Assembly: GCA_035512595.1 (NCBI GenBank)
Contig: DATKDU010000396.1
Location: 1 to 31,454 of the forward strand
DNA: 31,454 bases
From: DATKDU01 sp035512595
GTDB taxonomy: Bacteria; Planctomycetota; Planctomycetia; Pirellulales; Pirellulaceae
Reading direction: 5' to 3'
Positions 8,558 through 15,859 of the stretch are shown here, piece by piece. Position numbers and translations under genes: made by a program. Under the pieces are notes generated by a model. The model saw only the letters and a program-made list of their open reading frames with translations. It ran no database searches and was not told where the DNA came from. Numbering within the stretch: position 1 is the first letter of the stretch; each line of letters begins with the position of its first letter.

Positions 8558-9814
8558 ATGAACACTCGCGACCACCTCTCCCGCCGCGCACTGCTCAAGG
8601 GACTCCTCGGCACGGCTGCTGGCGGCGTGGTGATGAATTGGGGCGGGCTCACGCAGACCGCATTGGCCGACGAGGTCAAGAAGCAGAACAAGCACTGCAT
8701 CTACCTGTTCATGAACGGCGGGGCGAGCCAGTTCGAGACCTTCGACATGAAGCCCGGCCGGCCGACCGGCGGCCTCTTCCGGCCGATCTCGTCGAACGTC
8801 CCCGGCACGCAGGTCTGCGAGCTGATGCCCAAGATGGCCCAGAAGATGGACCAGATTGCCGTCATCCGCTCGATGAAGACCAGCGAGGTCGATCATCCCG
8901 GCGGCATTTACCTGATGCACACGGGCTATCAGCCTGCGGCCAACGTCCGCTTTCCGGAGGTCGGGGCGATCGTCGCCAAGTATCAGGGGCGCGAAGGGAG
9001 CGACCTGCCCAACTTCATCAAGATCTTTGGCCACGGCAATGCCGGCGCGGGGTTCCTCGGGCCAAAGTACCAGTCGTTCGAGATCGGGGCCGAAGGGAAC
9101 CTGCCGCCGTTCTCGGCCTCGGGGATGGACCCGGCCCGCGAGCTCAAGCGGCATGAGCTGCGATCCTTCATCGAAGATCGGTTTGCCGCGGAGCGGAAGT
9201 CGGAAGTGGCCCGCATGCACCGCGAGGCGTACGAAGCGGCCCGCCGCCTGCAAAATGCGCGCTCAGCATTCAAGATCGACGACGAGTGGGAGAAGTATCG
9301 CGAGCTGTACGGCGACAGCGTCTTTGGCCGCCGCTGTTTACTAGCCCGGCGGCTGGTCGAGGCGGGAGTTCCGTTCGTCGAGGTGGGCCAAAGCAGCTAC
9401 GACTCGCATGCCGACAACTTTGCGTGGCACAAGGGGCTGGTGCCGCCGATGGAGCACGCCTGGGCCGGGCTGATTGCCGACCTCAAGGATCGCGGCCTGT
9501 TCGACAAGACGCTGATCATCTGGGCCGGCGAGATCGGCCGCACGCCGAACATCAACAACCGGGCCGGCCGCGATCACTACGTCCGCTGCTGGACGGCGGC
9601 GCTCGCCGGCTGCGGCGTGAAAGGCGGCCTCGTCTACGGTGCCAGCGACGAGGACGGCGTAGAAGTGAAGGACAACCCGGTCACCGAAGGGGACCTTTTC
9701 GCCACGATCTACCAGGCGCTTTCCATTGACCCGAAGACCGAAAACTATGCCGGCGTGCGGCCGGTGCCGCTGGCGCCGTTCGGGTCGAAGGTGGTGGGTG
9801 AGATGCTGGCATGA
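8558..9814 (+). CDS. DUF1501 family protein, Tat-exported
   Basis: The 418-residue product starts MNTRDHLSRRALLKGLLG, a twin-arginine signal followed by a hydrophobic stretch and an ALADE cleavage region near residue 38. DUF1501 landmarks follow: CIYLFMNGGASQFETFDMKP at about 46-65, the PGTQVCELMPKMA segment, IRSMKTSEVDHPGGIYLMHT, GVPFVEVGQSSYDSHADNF at about 270 and IIWAGEIGRTPNINN at about 323, ending with the usual FGSKVVGEML. DUF1501 belongs to the alkaline phosphatase/sulfatase fold superfamily; the WAGEIGRTP and DSHADN motifs are the likely metal or active-site region. Length is normal for the family. It is the usual partner of DUF1549/DUF1553 proteins (see 5856-7520); the WD40 gene behind it also belongs to the common neighbourhood. 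Function is unknown, presumably periplasmic. Confidence 0.92.
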   Translation: MNTRDHLSRRALLKGLLGTAAGGVVMNWGGLTQTALADEVKKQNKHCIYLFMNGGASQFETFDMKPGRPTGGLFRPISSNVPGTQVCELMPKMAQKMDQIAVIRSMKTSEVDHPGGIYLMHTGYQPAANVRFPEVGAIVAKYQGREGSDLPNFIKIFGHGNAGAGFLGPKYQSFEIGAEGNLPPFSASGMDPARELKRHELRSFIEDRFAAERKSEVARMHREAYEAARRLQNARSAFKIDDEWEKYRELYGDSVFGRRCLLARRLVEAGVPFVEVGQSSYDSHADNFAWHKGLVPPMEHAWAGLIADLKDRGLFDKTLIIWAGEIGRTPNINNRAGRDHYVRCWTAALAGCGVKGGLVYGASDEDGVEVKDNPVTEGDLFATIYQALSIDPKTENYAGVRPVPLAPFGSKVVGEMLA

Positions 9815-9879
9815 TACTAACCCGAAGCGCAAGCGAGGGGGGGGACGCAGCCATCCCTCGCTGGCGCTTCGGGTTAGTA
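9815..9879. repeat. Long hairpin, family A (ACCCGAAGCG-CAGCGAGGG)
   Basis: Two 25-base arms (9815-9839 and 9855-9879) are inverse complements with one mismatch, around a 15-base loop. The left arm begins at the base after the DUF1501 stop. It may act as a terminator, but related copies at 23200-23278 and inside hemY at 24715-24737 show it is a dispersed repeat. Confidence 0.9.
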
Positions 9880-9904
9880 CGAATCGGGAATGTGGACGAA
9901 TTGC

Positions 9905-11095
9905 ATGAACATCAACAACCCCAAGCTCCTCTGGCAACTGACCTTCGAAGGCGCCTGGCCGATGGCAGTCGCCTTCCTCGGCTCGGGGCGCAAACTGGCC
10001 GCGGCTAATCAGGACGGGCAGATGTACGTCTGGAACCTGCCGGAAATGCCCCCGGCCTTCGAGCCGGCTAAGAACAGCGACCGCAAAGCGCCGGACCAAT
10101 CGCCGTCACGCCGCCTGGATGGCCATACCAACGGCGTGACTCGCTTGATCGCCACGCCCGACGGCAAGACGCTCGTCTCCGCCAGCCTCGACCACACGAT
10201 CCGCCTCTGGGAACCGGATGCAACACCGACCGGTACGGCCGATGCGATCCTCGACATCGACCGTCGCAAGAGCCAGGCCAAGCGCGAGAAGAAGGACGAC
10301 ATTCTCACAGCGCCGGGGGTCCCGGTAGAGACGCTCTCGCCTGCGCATACGCAGGCTGGGCACGACGATTGGATTCTCTCCCTCGGCGCGAGTGCCGACT
10401 GCCGGCGGCTGATCAGCGGCGACGTAGCCTCGCGCGCGATCGTCTGGGACCTGGCGGAGCGGAAGGAGGTCACCCGCTTCAGCGGCCGCCCCTGGAACTG
10501 GATCGTCGCCGCGGCACTATCTGCCGACGGGCAGACGGCAGTGATCAGCGAGTATCGCTACAAGCGAGACGACTTCGACATTCCGGCGGCGGCCTTGCGC
10601 GTGATCGACGCGACCAGCGGCAATGAAAATCTCGACATCATGCAGACGATGTTCCCAAAATACAAACTCGAGGAAACATCCTACGGCTCGGCCCAGATCT
10701 GGCGGAGATTTTTTGCCAACGGCCTGATCTGCGCGGACATCTCGCCCGACGGGACGCTCGTCGCCCTCGGTCAGGGGGGCGAAACCGATACCGGCAAAGT
10801 GCAGCTCGTGGAAATCGCTACCGGCAAGCTGGTCCGCGAGGTGTCCGGCCATCAGTACGGCGCAACCGACTGCAAGTTCTCGGCCGACGGCAAGTACATT
10901 CTCTCCACCGGCCGCGACACGACCTTGCGCATCTGCCAGGTCGAAGACGGCAAGGAAGTCGCCGCTCTCGGCACTCCCCGCGGCGGGCAGTTCAAGGACT
11001 GGCTCTCCGCCCTGGCGATCAGTCCCGACCAGCAGACGGTCGCCGCGACCGATATCGCCGGACTGGTGCACGTGTGGGCGCTGGCGGCGCCCTGA
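9905..11095 (+). CDS. WD40 repeat protein
   Basis: ATG 9905 gives MNINNPKLLWQLTF; an in-frame ATG at 9890 would add five residues and cannot be excluded, as neither has a strong Shine-Dalgarno. The ~396-residue product has no signal peptide and is made of about seven propeller blades. Clear ones are QDGQMYVWNLPE, DGHTNGVTRLIATPDGKTLV followed by DHTIRLWE, GHDDWILSLGASADCRRLIS followed by SRAIVWDLAERKE, CADISPDGTLVALGQGG, GHQYGATDCKFSADGKYILS followed by TTLRICQVEDGKE, and ALAISPDQQTVAATD with a closing LVHVWALA. It likely serves as a protein-interaction platform. It follows DUF1501, an arrangement common in planctomycetes, with the family A hairpin between them. The linker around 10340-10360 carries a small palindrome (CCTGCGCATACGCAGG) that resembles the dispersed repeats elsewhere. 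Confidence 0.88.
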   Translation: MNINNPKLLWQLTFEGAWPMAVAFLGSGRKLAAANQDGQMYVWNLPEMPPAFEPAKNSDRKAPDQSPSRRLDGHTNGVTRLIATPDGKTLVSASLDHTIRLWEPDATPTGTADAILDIDRRKSQAKREKKDDILTAPGVPVETLSPAHTQAGHDDWILSLGASADCRRLISGDVASRAIVWDLAERKEVTRFSGRPWNWIVAAALSADGQTAVISEYRYKRDDFDIPAAALRVIDATSGNENLDIMQTMFPKYKLEETSYGSAQIWRRFFANGLICADISPDGTLVALGQGGETDTGKVQLVEIATGKLVREVSGHQYGATDCKFSADGKYILSTGRDTTLRICQVEDGKEVAALGTPRGGQFKDWLSALAISPDQQTVAATDIAGLVHVWALAAP

Positions 11096-11528
11096 CGGCG
11101 GCTCGCGGCGTAGAATTGTAGCGACTGCGCAAGTTGTAGAGGCCGCGCAGGAAAGCCAGCAGTGCCGGCGCGCGCGGGCGTTTTCACCCTGCGGCAGTGG
11201 CTTCAAGATTCTTGAAAGAATTTTGCAAGTCGTAAAGTGTTCTGCTTCAATTGGTTGACTGGGGCTAGCGTTACAGCTTGCCAAGAAACCATTTGCCAAA
11301 GGGGCGATAATTCGACAGATTCACCTTAGAGGATTTCCTCAAGTGCAGCGCGATCGGTGCCGACACGCCTGCCCCGGACGGGCCTATGGTCCGCGGGCAA
11401 GTTGAACCGAGCGGCTGCTCTTGGCGGCGCGATGGATGGTGCCGCCGGTGTTTGTGGTTGCTCCGGCAAGCAAGGACGCTGGTACGCTGGAAAGATCGAC
11501 CCCTTGTTTGCCAACTGTAGGATCCGTC
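11096..11528. other. Gene-free leader before the secreted repeat protein
   Basis: No convincing gene is seen in these 433 bases. There is a 7-1-7 palindrome TTCAAGATTCTTGAA at about 11202-11216, which could be an operator, and an AT-richer stretch around 11210-11270 where a promoter for the gene at 11529 would be expected. No clear -35/-10 pair can be named. Confidence 0.4.
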
Positions 11529-12950
11529 ATGAAAACCGCCCTTCGCATTTGTGCCCTCGCTCTCCCCGCGCTCCTGGCCGCGCCTCTTGCCGCGCAGGAC
11601 TTCTGCGTCCCGTGCGAGCGGATCGTCAACCGGGTCGTCTATGAGCAGCAGCCCTACAAAGCGTACCGTTACGAATATGAAACGGTGATCGAGCAGCGGC
11701 AGGTGACGAGCCAGCGGCCCGTTTATGAAACCGAGATGCGCACGCGGCGTTACCGCGTCGCCAAACCGGTGGTCGAGACGGCCGAGCGCGAAGAGCGGTA
11801 TTACACGCTCAAGCCCGTGTATGAAACCGAGGAGCGGACCCGCGAATACGACGTCACCACGATGGAGACGGTCACCGAAACGCGGCAAGATCGAGTGATC
11901 GTCAATCGGCCGGTGGTCGAGACCCAGATGCACGAGCGGCAGCACGTCGTTCGCCGGCCGGTGCAGGAGACGGTGTGGCAGGACCAGGCATACACGCAAA
12001 TGACGCCGGTCACGACCATGCGGACGCAGCTCGTCGATCAGGGCGGGTTCGTCGATACGGTCAACTATCAGCCGGGACGAAGCCATTGCCATCTGGGTTG
12101 GATGCCGCGTGGCGCCTCCACCAATGCCGTAACGGGGGAGACCTACTATCGCCGCGGCGGATTGGCCTGGGTGCCGACGACCACGCCAGGCACGTATTCC
12201 GTCAGCCGGGCGTATGTCCCGAATGTGGTCGCGCAGCAGGTGCCGGTGACAAGCATGATTCCGCAGACGGTGGTTCAAAAGGTGCCGCTGGCGGTGACGC
12301 GGTATCACGACGAAGTGGTGACCGAGCAAGTGCCGGTGACGGTGCAGCGGATGGAGCAGTGTGAGGAGATCCGCGAGACGCCGGTGACTTATCAGCGGCC
12401 GAAGACGGAGCGGATCGTGGAGAAGATCCCGGTCCAGACGGTCCGCTACGAGCGTGAAGAGCAGGTCCGCAAAGTGCCTTATGAAGTGCATCGCGTGGAG
12501 TATGAGGACGTCGAGGAACCGTACGAGGTCAAGGTCATGCGCTGGGAGACCGAAGTGCAGACGATCGAAGTGCCGGTGCAGCAGCGGAAACTGGTCGAGT
12601 ACACGGCCTACCGCCTGGTGCCGCGGGTCGTGACGATGCGTTTGCCGATCGATGCCCCGATCCCGGTGGAAGGCCCGATCATCCGCCGCGAGTCGTCGCG
12701 GATTGTGCTTCCTCAGGCCGGCACGTCGCGGCTCGTGCCGCTGCGGAAAAAGGAAGTCGAGCCGTCGAAGGCCAACGGCGACGCCAACAATGGCGAAAAA
12801 GCTGGCGATCCTGCCGACAAGGCGCCAACCGGCGACCCGGCAATCAACGGCAAGGGCGAGAAGAAAGAAGAGGGCCTCGATCTCAACAGGCCCGCCGGCG
12901 ATAAAGAAGAGCCGACCCCCGCCGAGAAGAAAGACAGCAAGATGGCGTAG
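11529..12950 (+). CDS. Secreted Tyr/Val/Glu-rich repeat protein
   Basis: ATG 11529 starts a signal peptide (MKTALRICALALPALLAA, cleavage near AAQDF). The 473-residue product then consists of degenerate short beta repeats of the type RPVYETEMRTRRYRV, KPVVETAEREERYYT, KPVYETEERTREYDV, RPVVETQMHERQHVV, with a spacing of about 20-25 residues. A central non-repeat block (about 175-235) has the CHLGWMPRG and RRGGLAWVPTT segments. Repeats resume as QVPVTVQRMEQCEE, TPVTYQRPKTERIVEKIP and so on to about residue 395. The tail (400-473) is Lys/Glu/Pro-rich and disordered. Similar YET-repeat proteins occur in planctomycetes and may be cell-surface or wall-matrix components; function is not established. 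The antisense frame across it is also long and open but shows no signal peptide or domain, so it is treated as a shadow. Confidence 0.82.
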   Translation: MKTALRICALALPALLAAPLAAQDFCVPCERIVNRVVYEQQPYKAYRYEYETVIEQRQVTSQRPVYETEMRTRRYRVAKPVVETAEREERYYTLKPVYETEERTREYDVTTMETVTETRQDRVIVNRPVVETQMHERQHVVRRPVQETVWQDQAYTQMTPVTTMRTQLVDQGGFVDTVNYQPGRSHCHLGWMPRGASTNAVTGETYYRRGGLAWVPTTTPGTYSVSRAYVPNVVAQQVPVTSMIPQTVVQKVPLAVTRYHDEVVTEQVPVTVQRMEQCEEIRETPVTYQRPKTERIVEKIPVQTVRYEREEQVRKVPYEVHRVEYEDVEEPYEVKVMRWETEVQTIEVPVQQRKLVEYTAYRLVPRVVTMRLPIDAPIPVEGPIIRRESSRIVLPQAGTSRLVPLRKKEVEPSKANGDANNGEKAGDPADKAPTGDPAINGKGEKKEEGLDLNRPAGDKEEPTPAEKKDSKMA

Positions 12951-12957
12951 ACGGAAG

Positions 12958-13033
12958 AATGACCAATGACCAAGTCCCAATGACCAATGGGACCCTGCGG
13001 ACATTGGTCATTGGGACTTGGTCATTGGTCATT
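12958..13033. repeat. Perfect 32-base-arm hairpin, family B (TTGGTCATTGGGAC)
   Basis: Arms 12958-12989 and 13002-13033 are perfect inverse complements around a 12-base loop. Each arm is itself made of ATGACCAA-type subrepeats. It lies 7 bases after the repeat-protein stop and 86 bases before ilvN, so it could end the upstream transcript. The sequence type is known as low-complexity repeat in planctomycete genomes. Confidence 0.93.
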
Positions 13034-13119
13034 TTCTCTCGGTGGCGAACCGGGCTCTCTTGGCCCTTGTCCCCTCTGCCGCCCATGGTTTACGATACCC
13101 GTTTGCCTTGAGGGAACTT

Positions 13120-13665
13120 ATGCGTCACGTCCTGTCCGCCCTGGTGCAAAACGTGCCGGGCGTGCTGGCCCACATTTCGGGCATGCTCGCCTCACGCGGA
13201 TACAACATCGACTCGCTGGCGGTCGGCGAAACCGAGGATCCGAACCTCTCGCGGATGACGTTCGTCGTGGTAGGCGACGACCGGGTGCTGGCCCAAGTCC
13301 GCAAACAGCTTGAAAAAATCGTGACGGTTGTCCGGGTGGACGACGTCAGCGCGCAGGACCATGTGGAGCGCGACCTGATGCTCCTGAAAGTGATGGCTCC
13401 CCCCGGTCCCAAGCGGTCCGAGATCCGGGAGCTGGTGGAGATCTTCCGCGGCCGAATCGTCGATGTGGGCGAGGAAGAGATCATGATCGAAATCTCCGGC
13501 CGCGAGAACAAGATCGAGGCCTTCATCAATCGCATGCGTCCCTACGGCATTCTGGAACTCGTCCGCACCGGCCGGATCGCGATGGTCCGCGGCAAGAACC
13601 GCGTCCCCAAGACCGAGGAAGAGTCCGAGGCCCTCGACGCCGAGCTCAACAAGCAAGCGGGCTAA
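13120..13665 (+). CDS. ilvN: Acetolactate synthase small (regulatory) subunit
   Basis: ATG 13120 is chosen because GAGGG lies 5 bases upstream and the product begins MRHVLSALVQNVPGVLAHIS, the ACT domain start of IlvN/IlvH. The 181-residue protein has the N-terminal ACT domain (residues 2-76; SGMLASRGYNIDSLAVGETE, MTFVVVGDD, QLEKIVTVVRV) and the C-terminal ACT-like domain (82-160; ERDLMLLKV, FRGRIVDVGEEEIMIEISG, FINRMRPYGILELVRTGRIA). It binds valine for feedback control and activates the IlvB catalytic subunit in the first shared step of valine, leucine and isoleucine synthesis. Length is slightly above the usual ~160-165 because of a charged tail. ilvC follows 46 bases later; ilvB is not in the window, so the large subunit must be encoded elsewhere. 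Confidence 0.95.
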   Translation: MRHVLSALVQNVPGVLAHISGMLASRGYNIDSLAVGETEDPNLSRMTFVVVGDDRVLAQVRKQLEKIVTVVRVDDVSAQDHVERDLMLLKVMAPPGPKRSEIRELVEIFRGRIVDVGEEEIMIEISGRENKIEAFINRMRPYGILELVRTGRIAMVRGKNRVPKTEEESEALDAELNKQAG

Positions 13666-13668
13666 CCG

Positions 13669-13711
13669 CTGTCCCCTGTCCCCTGTCCCCTGTCTCCTCT
13701 TCTCCTCCCCC
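13669..13711 (+). repeat. Pyrimidine-rich tandem repeat (CTGTCCC) between ilvN and ilvC
   Basis: Four consecutive CTGTCCC-type units followed by CTCCTCTTCTCCTCCCCC run right up to the ilvC start codon. The tract has no purine-rich ribosome-binding site. It resembles GGGGACAG-type repeats seen in planctomycete genomes when read on the other strand. Confidence 0.75.
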
Positions 13712-14716
13712 ATGCCCGCCACTATCTACTACGACAACGACGCCGACCTCTCCCTCCTCAAGAACAAAACGATTGCCATCCTGGGATACGGCTCGCAGGG
13801 GCACGCCCAAGCGCAAAACCTTCGTGACAGCGGCTGCAATGTCATCGTCGGCCAGCGTCCCGGCGGTCCGAATTACGACCTGGCGCTCAAGCACGGCTTC
13901 AAGCCGATGAGCGTCGAAGAGGCGACCAAGCAGGCCGACCTGGTCAATATCCTGCTCCCCGACGAAGTGCAGGGAGACATCTACCGCACGTTGATCAAGC
14001 CGAACCTCAAGCCCAAGAGCATTTTGATGTCGTCACACGGCTTCAACATGCACTTCGGCCAGGTCGAAGCGCCGCCGGGCGTGGATACGCTGCTGGTCGC
14101 GCCCAAAGGCCCCGGACATCTCGTCCGCAGCGAATTTGAAAAAGGGGGCGGAGTGCCGTGCCTCATCGCCACCGGCCCCGGTGCCAGCCCCGAGACGTTC
14201 AAAGCCGGTTTGGCCTACGCGAAGGGGATCGGCGGCACTCGCGGGGGCGTCATCCAGACGACGATTGCCGAGGAGACGGAGACCGACCTGTTCGGCGAGC
14301 AGGTGGTGCTGTGCGGCGGCGTGAGCGAGCTGGTGAAGGCCGGCTTTGAGACGCTGGTCGAAGCCGGCTATCAGCCGGAGATGGCCTACTTCGAGTGCAT
14401 GCACGAGCTGAAGCTGATCGTCGATCTGTTCTACCAGGGCGGGCTCAACTACATGCGGTACAGCGTGTCCAACACCGCCGAGTTTGGCGACTACACCCGC
14501 GGGCCCCGGATCATCACCGACGAGACTCGCCAGGAGATGAAGAAGATTCTCAAGGAGATCCAGAGCGGCCAGTTTGCCCGCGAGTGGATCCTGGAAAACA
14601 AGGCCGGCGCCCCCGGCTTCAAAGCCACCCGCCGCCGCGAGCGGACGCACCAGATCGAGGAAGTGGGCAAGCGGCTAAGGAAGCTGATGGCGTGGATTAA
14701 CTCGAAAGAGGTGTAG
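13712..14716 (+). CDS. ilvC: Ketol-acid reductoisomerase, class I
   Basis: The 334-residue product has the normal class I length. The Rossmann motif ILGYGSQGHAQAQNL is at about 24-38, followed by the cofactor loop NVIVGQRPGGPNYD. The knotted C-terminal domain has VAPKGPGHLVRSEFEKGGG, the metal-binding EETETDLFGEQVVLCGG segment at about 189-205 and MAYFECMHELKLIVDLFYQG, with the family ending HQIEEVGKRLRKLM. It converts acetolactate or acetohydroxybutyrate to the dihydroxy acids with Mg2+ and NAD(P)H. The loop positions that in common NADPH enzymes carry two serines are here Gly and Asn (in RPGGPNYD), so cofactor preference may differ. It forms an operon-like pair with ilvN. ATG 13712 has no Shine-Dalgarno; the leader is a pyrimidine repeat. 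Confidence 0.96.
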   Translation: MPATIYYDNDADLSLLKNKTIAILGYGSQGHAQAQNLRDSGCNVIVGQRPGGPNYDLALKHGFKPMSVEEATKQADLVNILLPDEVQGDIYRTLIKPNLKPKSILMSSHGFNMHFGQVEAPPGVDTLLVAPKGPGHLVRSEFEKGGGVPCLIATGPGASPETFKAGLAYAKGIGGTRGGVIQTTIAEETETDLFGEQVVLCGGVSELVKAGFETLVEAGYQPEMAYFECMHELKLIVDLFYQGGLNYMRYSVSNTAEFGDYTRGPRIITDETRQEMKKILKEIQSGQFAREWILENKAGAPGFKATRRRERTHQIEEVGKRLRKLMAWINSKEV

Positions 14717-14717
14717 C

Positions 14718-14791
14718 GATTGCGGATTGCAGATTTCGGATTGCGGATTGGCCGCCTCGAAATCCGCAGTCCGCAGTCCGCAATCCGCAAT
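14718..14791. repeat. Hairpin repeat, family C copy 1 (GATTGCGGATTGCGGATTG)
   Basis: Left arm 14718-14750 and right arm 14760-14791 are imperfect inverse complements built of 7-base GATTGCG / CGCAATC units. The element fills the whole space between ilvC and the next gene, whose ATG starts at the base after the right arm. Other copies are at 29479-29569 and 30542-30668. Confidence 0.9.
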
Positions 14792-15058
14792 ATGACTTAC
14801 TCCGAAACCCTCGAAACCTTCGCCGCACTCCAGCCCGGCGACCGCGTGCAGATCGACCACGAGGTCAAGGTCGGCTTCCGCCGCTGGATGACGACGACCA
14901 TCGGCACGGTCGTCAGCAAGGAGCGCCGCCGCCACAGCCTCCACTTCCGCCGCAATTTCGACGACAAGGTCTATAGCGATGTGATCGTGCTGAAGCGCGA
15001 CGACGGGGAGCTGACGACCGTGACGCTGGATGAGTTTTCGGAGTTGAGGAAGCTGTAA
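14792..15058 (+). CDS. Small basic conserved-looking protein, 88 residues
   Basis: The start is ATG 14792 (MTYSETLETFAALQPGDRV). The product is soluble and reads like a small beta-barrel: DRVQIDHEVKVGFRRW, TTTIGTVVSKERRRHSLHFR, DVIVLKRDDGELTTVTLDE. The pattern of a TxGTVVxxERRR strand, an HFRRN segment and a closing DDGELTTVTLDEF suggests an SH3-like or RNA-binding fold, but this is inference. I recall similar small proteins as uncharacterised in other planctomycetes; I cannot name a family. The leader is repeat family C and no Shine-Dalgarno is present. It could be read through from ilvC. Confidence 0.72.
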   Translation: MTYSETLETFAALQPGDRVQIDHEVKVGFRRWMTTTIGTVVSKERRRHSLHFRRNFDDKVYSDVIVLKRDDGELTTVTLDEFSELRKL

Positions 15059-15150
15059 TGTGGCCCGCCTCTTGGCGGCAGGACCCGTTTTGTGCCGTGA
15101 TTCTATGGCCACATGTAGCTTCGGACGCTACTCTGGCTGGCGGTCTAATT

Positions 15151-15156
15151 TATAAT
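15151..15156 (+). promoter_or_regulatory. Candidate -10 box for the toxin-antitoxin operon
   Basis: A perfect TATAAT in an AT-rich patch (TCTAATTTATAATTGAC) lies 30 bases before the antitoxin ATG. No good -35 hexamer is found at 16-18 bases upstream, so this is moderate evidence. An AGGGGA at 15173-15178 is the ribosome-binding site of the antitoxin. Confidence 0.45.
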
Positions 15157-15186
15157 TGACGTGGGGTAACTCAGGGGAAAATCCGC

Positions 15187-15417
15187 ATGGCCACTGGTTC
15201 GCTCGAAGAACGCGTCGCTAACTTGGAGGCCCAAATGGCCGACGTCTTGCTTCGTCGCCGGACAGGCGAAGGCAAGAAGGATTGGCGCAAAACGCTCGGC
15301 ATGTTCACCGGCGACGAAGTCATGTGGGCGATCGATCAGAACGCGCTGACCTACCGCGAGGAAGATCGTCGAAAATCGCTTGCGGAGTTTGACGCTGCGG
15401 AAGGCAAGTCCGAATGA
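15187..15417 (+). CDS. Putative antitoxin of a PIN-toxin pair
   Basis: The 76-residue product begins with a short heptad-like helix (LEERVANLEAQMADVLLRR) and then a charged segment with MFTGDEVMWAIDQNALTYRE, likely the toxin-binding part. No DNA-binding domain of a known antitoxin family is recognised. The case rests on its position: its stop overlaps the ATG of a PIN-domain gene (ATGA at 15414-15417), the classic VapBC coupling. AGGGGA lies 8 bases before the ATG, and a TATAAT box lies further upstream. In VapBC pairs the antitoxin masks the toxin and represses the operon; here only masking is likely, as no DNA-binding motif is clear. Confidence 0.72.
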   Translation: MATGSLEERVANLEAQMADVLLRRRTGEGKKDWRKTLGMFTGDEVMWAIDQNALTYREEDRRKSLAEFDAAEGKSE

Positions 15418-15851
15418 TTCTGCTCGACACCGACCACCTCACCGTCCTGCGACATTCGAACCATCCGCAATATGCTTCCTTTGCGGCAAAGCTCCAGTCT
15501 TCGCGGGACCCACTTATTGCGGCGACCGTCATCAGCCTGGAGGAGCAGATGCGCGGCTGGCTCGCCGAAATCGCCCGCCGCAAGAAGGCTCCGGAGCAAG
15601 TGCCGATCTATCTCAAGTTGACCGAGATGATCGATTTCTATCAGGAGTGGGAAACGGCCGCATTCACGCAGGCGGCCGCCGACATATTCATGGATTTGAG
15701 AAAGAAGAAAGTCCGAATTGGGACGCAGGATCTGAAGATAGCTTCCATTGCCCTGGCCAGCGGCGCGCTGCTACTCTCGGCTAACCTGGTCGACTTCCAA
15801 AAGGTTCCCGGTCTCCGAGTTGAGGATTGGCTTTATCCTTCCTCTTCGTGA
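15414..15851 (+). CDS. vapC: PIN-domain ribonuclease toxin (VapC-like)
   Basis: The 145-residue product has the PIN core: LLDTDHLTVL at the N-terminus with the first acidic residue (Asp5), ATVISLEEQMRGW at about 43 with the conserved Glu, and GTQDLKIASIALASGALLLS at about 103-122 with the conserved Asp (Asp106), followed by SANLVDFQKVPGLRVEDW, the typical strand and closing loop. These acidic residues bind Mg2+/Mn2+ for RNA cleavage. Length is normal. It overlaps the upstream antitoxin by four bases and is followed 8 bases later by an unrelated radical SAM gene, so transcription may continue. Confidence 0.88.
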   Translation: MILLDTDHLTVLRHSNHPQYASFAAKLQSSRDPLIAATVISLEEQMRGWLAEIARRKKAPEQVPIYLKLTEMIDFYQEWETAAFTQAAADIFMDLRKKKVRIGTQDLKIASIALASGALLLSANLVDFQKVPGLRVEDWLYPSSS

Positions 15852-15859
15852 GCCCACTC

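Noticed and set aside
11254..11282. TTGACT followed by a weak -10 as promoter of the secreted repeat protein
   Set aside because: The hexamer at 17 bases (TTGCCA) is not -10-like, so the match is no better than chance.
11271..13004. 577-codon open frame antisense to the secreted repeat protein
   Set aside because: Its product is a His/Arg/Leu-rich sequence without domain, and the start lies in the family B hairpin. The plus-strand frame has a signal peptide and repeating motifs, so this is a shadow caused by GC bias.
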